Position numbers and translations under genes: made by a program. Positions 57,805-64,000 of a stretch of 64,000 nt of DNA are shown here, piece after piece. The notes below the pieces were generated by a model, which saw nothing but the letters and a program-made list of their open reading frames with translations, did no database searches and was not told where the DNA came from. Position 1 is the first letter of the stretch; each line of letters opens with the position of its first letter. The stretch comes from Adiantum capillus-veneris (taxonomy: Eukaryota; Streptophyta; Polypodiopsida; Polypodiales; Pteridaceae), in the NCBI GenBank assembly GCA_014529385.2, contig CM043948.1, positions 76,866,291-76,930,290 on the forward strand, read 5' to 3'.

Positions 57805-59779
57805 TCAGAAATTTGCATCAAGTCGAAACATGTCGTACAGTGACACTTGCTGAAAGGTGTTTTTCAAGATAGACTCTGCTGTAGGCTTCTCTCTTTTGAT
57901 CAGATCTTCCTCTGGTATCTTAAGCTTCTGCAAGTCCTCTACTGCTTCCATGAAAGCACCATCAATATCTGATAGAAGAGAGGTAGGTTGGCTCTTGGCA
58001 CTATCTACTGGTTTGTCAGCTACTAAGTGAGTTTGACTCATTTGTGTGACTGGGGAGGGAAAAATTGGACCACCAGGGAGGCTAAGACCAAGATCAGCTC
58101 CCTGTGCCCGTGTGAGCACCCCAACCTGCTCTTCCACCTGCTTCAACCCGTCGCGAGAGGCAACTACAAGAGTGGAAGGTGGGGCCTGTCAGATGGTGCT
58201 TACTGTGATGAGGTTAACCTTTGGGAATGTAAACTCCTGCCGGTTTTGGCTTGTGGTTGCAGATGTGGAAGCACGTTGTTTTGGGCAGTCCTTACTATAG
58301 TGATCCTTAGCTTCAGGGCGGTGTCGGCAAGGAGGGGAACCTTCGGGCAACGGACATTTGCTCTGATAATGTCAATACTCCCCGCACCTGTAGCACAAAA
58401 TTGGCCTATTGGAGGGGCGAGGTGGTCTCGGCCCTTGCTGCATGGGGCCGGATGCTGAAGTGTAGAAGCTTTGGGGGACTGAAGGAGTACTAGCATGATA
58501 ACAGTTGGGGGATGCAAAGTTGTTGTGCATACCTTGCATATTTTGCATAGGAGGTGTTGTCAGTAGAGGTGGCATCGGGTTTTGATGGCCATAGGGTGAA
58601 ACCATGTTGAATGCAGGTGCTATCCCATGTTGGAGAGAAGGACCTAGACTTTGTTGTATTTGCCGCAATCCCTTGATATAGTAGCAATCCTTGTCTTCAT
58701 GCCCCGACTTTTTGCAGAAGTGGCAATAAGCCCGAAGGGGACAGTCCTATGGAAGATGTCCTGGAGAGCGACACGAGCTGCACCATACCATAGCCTTAGT
58801 CTCCTGCTGAGACCGAAGCTCTTCTAGCTCTCTCTTGATTTGATCCAAAGCCTCAAGATGCAGTGGTTTCTCTTGTCAAAGAGAGGTTGATTTCTCCTCT
58901 TGAAGAGCGTGTTGTAGTTCTAGAGCTTCAAGTTCTCTATGTAAAGAAGTCAATGGATCATCAAGACTCTCCGAAAACACAGAGGGGGTCTCTATGTGAG
59001 GGGAGTTGTTGAACAGCTTCCTAGCCCCCTCTATCCTAGTAGCAGCTGCGATGAACTCCTCCAGAGTGGCGTCGGGTCGGAGACTCTCGGAGTTTTTGCT
59101 GAGAAGTTTTGGGAAGCGCCTTCTCCACCCACTTCTTAACCATAAATTCACCGGGTTGCTGGGGAAGCTTGGCAACCAGAGACTTGGTTTTAGTCATAAG
59201 TTCTGCAAAAGTCTCCTCTGGCTAGAGCACCATGTTGGCCAACTCATCCAAAACCTTTTCCTGGTATTCACCTGGCCTGAAAGCTGCACAGAACTGTTGT
59301 CTTAAGGCTTCCCAAGTTGCAAAATGGTTCTCTGCAAACTGGTTGTACCATTTGTCTGCTAAGCCATCCAAGGTAGATGGAAAGAGTACCAAATAAGCAT
59401 CTTCTCTATTAAGACCACGACCCCTACAGAGAGATACAAACCTCCTTGCATGGTTGTCAGCATCTTCTGAAGAGAGTCCTTTGAAGGTAGGGAACTTGAT
59501 GTTTACCTTGGCCAAAACACTAGCCAACGCCTCCATGGCCGCTTGCTCAGGAGCCCGTTGCTCAATAGCCTGCTGTAACAGAATAGGAGAGAGCTTTACT
59601 GGGGAAGGTGGTCTGGAAGATGTGGAACCGGATGGAGGAATGGGTGATGTCGTATGTGGAGGTATGGGTGATGAGGTTGATGGACTTCTACTAGGTACCA
59701 AGGGTCATCTTCTGTTGTAGTACTTCAGAGGACTCAGTAGTGCTCTTTGACGCTCGACTGACCGCCTTGTATGTGTCAT
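57805..59779 (-). pseudogene. gag: gag of copy A
   Basis: ATG at 59777-59779 (MTHTRRSVERQ). A stop near 59703 precedes the capsid-like part (59701-59222 and 59175-58876: KVNIKFPTFKGLS, LDGLADKWYNQF), broken by a frameshift near 59200. All four knuckle positions can be read: CSSCRSPGHLP-stop-DC (58741-58782), CHFCEKSGHEDKDC (58684-58725), CYRCGEY-stop-HYQSKC (58354-58395), and a fourth whose second Cys is Arg (about 58281-58328). The Pro/Met/Gln-rich linker between pairs is about 95 residues. Downstream, LQKLKIPEEDLIK and NTFQQVSLYDM lead to protease. Confidence 0.85.
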
Positions 59780-60141
59780 ACAGCGACCACCAATCCAACC
59801 AAGCTTTGGGCAAGAAAAGCTTTAACTGGCTGAAGACAGGTCTAAACTCTACTAGACCAGGCAAGTGACTAGACCCAGGCTGGACCAGGGACGAAGAGGA
59901 CTAGACCAAGGTCGAGGAAGGACTAGTTCAAGGACGAGGGCTGGTTGGACCAGGGCGAGAGAGGATTAGGGCGAGAGAGGACCAGTTGGACCAGGGCAAG
60001 AGGAGACCAGACCAGGAGACCACACAATGCAAGGCAAGGTAGGCGAAGCTAGGTAAAAACCACTAGCTTCACTGTCTGTATTCTCAAAAGAGAGTGAGAC
60101 TTCAGTTGAGATCCCATCGTGATCGCCAAAATGAGAGCACC
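59780..60141 (-). other. Leader of copy A between 5' LTR and gag
   Basis: On the minus strand the LTR is followed by the GGTGCTCTCATTTTGGCGAT primer region (near 60121-60140) and then by a CTGGTC/CTCGTC-rich repetitive leader, as in C, D and E. No gene. Confidence 0.6.
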
Positions 60142-60717
60142 TCTAGCGCGGATAGTGTGTCGTGCTCTCTACAATGGGTACTCCTCAGAGCAATGTGCGT
60201 GACAATCTCACTCAAAACAGACTGAAAACAAAGGAACAATAGACAACAATTGAGCTCACAGAGACACAACAACAGCAGACCACAACATATGACTCGACTA
60301 TCTCAAAGAACTGATACAGACTCAAGCGTGGCAACGCACTCAGCTCCAGCCCAGGACTCACAGGTACAATGGGGGGTCGAGGCTCAGATGTGCAGGGATG
60401 GTGAAGACGTGCTGTGTATAGACTCACTACTCCTAACGACGACGCTGGACCATAGAGCTAGAAAAATAATCCGATGACCCAACATCTACTACTCATATGT
60501 ACAACCATAAAGAGCCACCAATGGCTCATAAATGTCAACCATCTAAATCTATCCCCAAACTAAGTGGTGGTGACCTGGCCACGATGTCCACTAGACCACC
60601 GTCCGTATCCCTGTTGCCACGTCACTGCCCAGCCAAGAGAGTCCATCTAGTGTGAACCAGCCTAGACCAACTGTACTAACTGTGTGTCCTGTGAAGGTGA
60701 CACTATAGCCTGCTACA
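60142..60717 (-). repeat. 5' LTR of copy A
   Basis: 576 bp. The left end reads TCTAGCGCGG where the family has TGTAGCGCAG; the right end is CTGCTACA, followed by GATGT. It is uninterrupted at the point (near 60408) where its sister LTR carries element B. Confidence 0.9.
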
Positions 60718-60722
60718 GATGT

Positions 60723-61295
60723 ACAGTTCATGATCTCAGTTTTGGTGATGAAATAGTTGCATCTGGCATTTTGTGTCGTGCGTTGTATAAGCTCACTTTG
60801 TATGACAAGTGTGGGCAGAATTTTGCAAATGCAATTGTGGATTCAAAGGCTGTTTCAGAGGCAAAACTTTTTGTCAGTTTGTTGCGTTTGTAAAAATCTG
60901 ATATGGTTGCTTCTTTGCCACCTCTTGAAGCACCTGTGGAGCATGTTTGAGAAGGTTGTATTTTGGGTAAGATGCAGCGTTCGAAGTTTCCAAAGGATGG
61001 GTTAGTTAGGGCTACATGCAGATTGCAACTTATGCATAATGATGTTTGTGGGCCTATGCAAACTCCGTCCTTAGGCAATTACCTATACTTCGTGCTCCAG
61101 GCATGCATGGGTGTATCCGCTTAAAGCTAAGTCCAAAGTGTTTATGTGCTTCAATTTCTGGCTATGGATGAAAATGTCTCTAAATGTACTATGGAAGTCC
61201 TCCGTTCAGATCGAAGAGGGAAGTATATGTCTCATGAGTTTAATGCATGTCTGACCAGTCGTGGGATAAAACACCAATGTACATGAAGAGGCTAG
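60723..61295 (+). pseudogene. gag-pre-integrase and integrase fragments of copia F
   Basis: The protein continues from the protease side of copy A: LSFGDEIVASGILCRALYKL is the gag-pre-integrase segment. GKMQRSKFPKDG and LQLMHNDVCGPMQTPSLGN hold the integrase start with the first catalytic Asp (DVCGPM). After stops, LRSDRRGKYMSHEFN carries the second Asp. The Glu and the rest are missing; at about 61285 the sequence jumps to the pre-RT linker. Confidence 0.8.
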
Positions 61296-61299
61296 AGGT

Positions 61300-62590
61300 A
61301 TGCCAAAATGGTTGGTGCATACTTTACGCGATAGTAAATTGGATGCACCTTTGTCTAGTCGTACTCGTTCAGATTCTCACCATGCATCTTATGCGTTAGA
61401 TTGTTATGCTTTGGCTGTTTCTAGTTTATGTGATGGGGAGGAACCTCTGCCTTTTAATGAAGTACACAATTCAGGAGATTGGATGGCTACCATGCAATCA
61501 GAATACGATGCACTTATAGAAAATGACACATGGACTTTATGTGATTTGCCTCTTGGAAAAAAGGCCATTGGTGCGAAGTGGGTTTACAAGTTAAAACGTA
61601 AACCGTATGGTGAGATTGATCGCTATAAGGCTCGACTTGTACAACAGAAAGGCATAGATTATGAAGAGACTTTTGCTCCCACTTGTCGTATGACTACTGC
61701 TCGTTTTCTATGTCCATTGGCTGCTCATTTTGGATGGGATGTATATCAATAAGACATTGTTACTGCTTTCTTGAATGGTGATATATTTGAGGAAGTTTAT
61801 GTAATGCAGCCTCACGGTTTTGTCAAGAAAGGACAGGAAGATAAAAGTGTGCAAATGTAAGAAAGCTTTGTATGGGTTGTAGCAGTCTCCTCGTGCTTGG
61901 TATGAGAAAGCTGACACTCATTTGGTTAAACAAGGCTTTCGTAACAGTGCAACAGAAAGCACTTTGTATGTAAAACGTGAGGGTGATGTATTTCTCATCG
62001 TCATTCTTTATGTTGATGGTTTGTTGATGATCACTGGACTAAATGAGACACATATTGCTGAATTTAAGGCTAATTTGAATGCTACTTTCAAGATGAAAGA
62101 CTTGGGGTTGTTACTTCATTACTTGGGCATACAGTTTAAGCAGTGTGATGGTGGCATTGCCTTGTGTCAAACAAGCTACATAGAGGCATTGTTATGTAAG
62201 TTTGGACTTGAGGACTGCAAACCTATTGCTACTCCAATGGAAACAGGTTTGAAATTAGTCTGCATGATGCTAGTGATCCTGCCAATGTCACTCTTTATTG
62301 TTTTTGGATGCCTTATTTATGTACGCAATACGAGGCCAAATATTCAATTTGTAGTCTCACAGGTTAGCAAATTTATGCATAGCCCAAGGTTTAAGCATTG
62401 GCAAGTTGTCAAGAGGATCTTTCGCTACTTGAGTGGCACTTTACATCTTGGGTTGTTTTATCCCAAGGGGGGATCATTGCCGCCAGATTTACATGCTTTT
62501 TCAGGCTCAGATTGGGCTGGTTGTTATGACACGCAAGTGTCCACGAGTTGTTTTTGTTTCATGCTCGGCAGTTCAGCATATCATGGTTGA
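61300..62590 (+). pseudogene. reverse transcriptase of copia F
   Basis: 61300-61752 has the pre-RT linker and RT front (NDTWTLCDLPLGKKAIGAKW, KARLVQQKGIDYEETFAP). A stop and frameshift near 61750-61910 cover DIVTAFLNGDI. 61922-62590 has LYVDGLLMITG, TFKMKDLGLLLHYLGIQF and FGLEDCKPIATPM. The catalytic YVDD reads YVDG (62009-62020), so the second Asp is lost. RT would have copied the element RNA; this copy cannot. Confidence 0.88.
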
Positions 62591-62972
62591 GCAAGAAGCA
62601 ACCTATTGTGGCCACTTCCAGTTGCGAGGCTGAGTACATGGAAGTTGCGAGGCTGAGTACAGGGCACTCTTCACAGCTACGGTTGAGTGTGTATGGCTGA
62701 GACGCCTTATGGTTGATTTGGGTGTTGGACATGACACTGCCAACATCATCTACACTGACAGTTAGAGCGCATTAGCAGTTGTAAGGAACCCAGTTTTTCA
62801 TGCTCACATTGTGCATTACCACGATGTCAGAGAGAGACTCTCAGCATGAGAGGTCAGCTTGGCTTATGTGCCGACATAGGACAACCTTGCAGATCTTTTC
62901 ACAAAGGAATTGCCTCGTGAGAAGTTTGAAGCTTTCTGCAAAGCTTTGGGCTTAGTCTCCTTTGTGTATTGA
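62591..62972 (+). pseudogene. RNase H of copia F
   Basis: SKKQPIVATSSCEAEY is the conserved copia RNase H motif. It is followed by a 23-bp tandem duplication (units at 62621 and 62644) that shifts the frame, then ECVWLRRLMVDLGV, VHYHDVRERLS and DLFTKELPREKFEAF to a stop near 62970. Confidence 0.82.
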
Positions 62973-63028
62973 TCATGTCCTTTGAGCATGGCACTTCCCT
63001 TTACGCTAGGTGCCAGCCCTCGTTCTCC

Positions 63029-63041
63029 GGGGGGGGGGGGG
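63029..63041 (+). other. Polypurine tract of copia F (poly-G)
   Basis: Thirteen G followed by ATT and the 3' LTR. Confidence 0.8.
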
Positions 63042-63044
63042 ATT

Positions 63045-63272
63045 TGTTACCATACATATGTGGTAGTGATGTGTGAGAACACACTGAGGACTGCCGGGGC
63101 ATTTTTTCCTTCACTAGGAGGTTTTTTTCCCCGTGCATTGTATATACGCTCATCATTGTAGGGCTAACTTATCTTTCGTTTGTGCACTAAGCAATATACT
63201 CTTTGTTGTGTGCCTTGAGCTTCTTCATCTTCTCCAAGCTGTGTGTGTTTCCTTGCAACCCTATTTCCAACA
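63045..63272 (+). repeat. 3' LTR of copia F
   Basis: 228 bp, TGTTACCATAC to TTTCCAACA, followed by GAACC. Confidence 0.88.
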
Positions 63273-63329
63273 GAACCCATGTGTGCTGCAAAAAAAGGAT
63301 CAAATCCTTCCTAGGGAAGAATCGTCTGA

Positions 63330-63343
63330 GCTCGGATACCACT
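63330..63343 (-). other. Primer-binding site of element G
   Basis: On the minus strand GTGGTATCCGAGCTC resembles the initiator-Met site TGGTATCAGAGC with one change. It lies next to LTR-type sequence to its right. Confidence 0.6.
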
Positions 63344-63850
63344 ATAACAAGCTTGGACACTCAAGCAAGATCAATAGAAACATACGAACAGAACTGTAAC
63401 ATCTGAACTTGAAAAAAGAGAGAGAAGCGTTGACACGAAAAGTTGGAATTCCGCTTCTACATGCACTGGCCCCAAAGACTCGCGCCTCTTTCGGCATTTC
63501 TTTCTTGATTGATGACCACAAAAGTACAATGGCCAAGGGTTCTCCTCTGCGATTGCTCCCAAGCTAATCTGTTGAGAGAGACCCCCAAGGCTCTTATTTA
63601 TAGCTTATATGGGGCCCCTTAACTAGGTGACCCATTTTGCTTTTCACTTGCCCAAAAAGCCCATGCAAAAAGCTTCTAAATTGGCCGTACGAACTACTGT
63701 ACAGATTGCCGCATTTTGCGGTGCAAAATCCAAAAGTGCCACGTCAGCAATCTTTGCATCAAGAATTAGTCCCCAGCGCTTTAATAAAGTGTTCGGTCAC
63801 TTTGGGGCTTCATTTACTAAGTCCAAGGTTGCCACATCGTCACATTTGTG
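63344..63850 (-). repeat. LTR sequence of element G (5' LTR, partial; copy R6)
   Basis: The reverse complement contains GACGTGGCA, GCTATAAATAAGAG, AAGAAAGAAATGCCGAAAG and GGGGCCAGTGCATG, matching the order of boxes in R4 and R5. It runs towards the window edge. From 63851 to 64000 I recognise nothing. Confidence 0.6.
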
Positions 63851-64000
63851 ACAAGTTGTACTGTGGACAAAACATGACAGAAGCAGAAAACAAAATGAAG
63901 AGATTCACAGGAAAACGGTTAGACATACAAAAATGAAGGTGTAAATGACAAATAAAAACCTTAGCATCATTCGAGTTTGGACAATTGAGAAAAAAGTTCT

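Overview
This is nuclear DNA from a land plant with a large, repeat-rich genome. The evidence is plant-type LINE ORF2 with a zf-RVT domain, Ty3/gypsy elements of the Athila/Tat (OTA) and chromovirus types, a Ty1/copia element with a tRNA-iMet primer site, and long GA, GT and poly-G tracts. I found no host gene, tRNA, rRNA or CRISPR array. The species cannot be named from the window. Almost every recognisable protein is a broken transposon protein. || Layout. 1-4737: LINE 3' ends, an antisense LINE endonuclease remnant, a tandem repeat and a chromovirus-like LTR. 4738-11709: a 5'-truncated LINE (L3) carrying gypsy copy E (6841-10945, TSD GCTAC). About 11925 to the window end: a minus-strand chromovirus-like element (G), seen as gag pieces on the left and a primer site plus LTR on the right. 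G is split by a deletion derivative H (12556-14748), by gypsy copy D (15515-26455, TSD GTGAG) and by copia element F (27351-63272). F is split between protease and integrase by gypsy copy A (30246-60717, minus strand, TSD GATGT). A is split twice: by Tat-like element B in its 3' LTR (30514-41456, TSD ACGT) and by gypsy copy C in its integrase (45922-54414, TSD GATAG). The order of insertion is therefore G, then F, then A, then B and C. || Copies A, C, D and E are one gypsy family (LTR about 560-580 bp, TGTAGC...GCTACA ends). The family plan, pieced together by comparing copies, is LTR, primer site, Gag with four zinc knuckles in two pairs, protease, RT-RNase H, integrase, a spacer carrying a CGCCCCTACCC-type minisatellite, an extra reading frame of about 700 codons, a conserved 17-nt non-purine box, LTR. 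The extra frame is present in A, C and D, lacks any domain I recognise, and keeps a Cys/His motif across diverged copies; it is the best candidate here for something undescribed. C and D share the same gag lesions, which suggests copying by proteins supplied in trans. D also holds a MITE-like element with GGAACG arrays at both ends.
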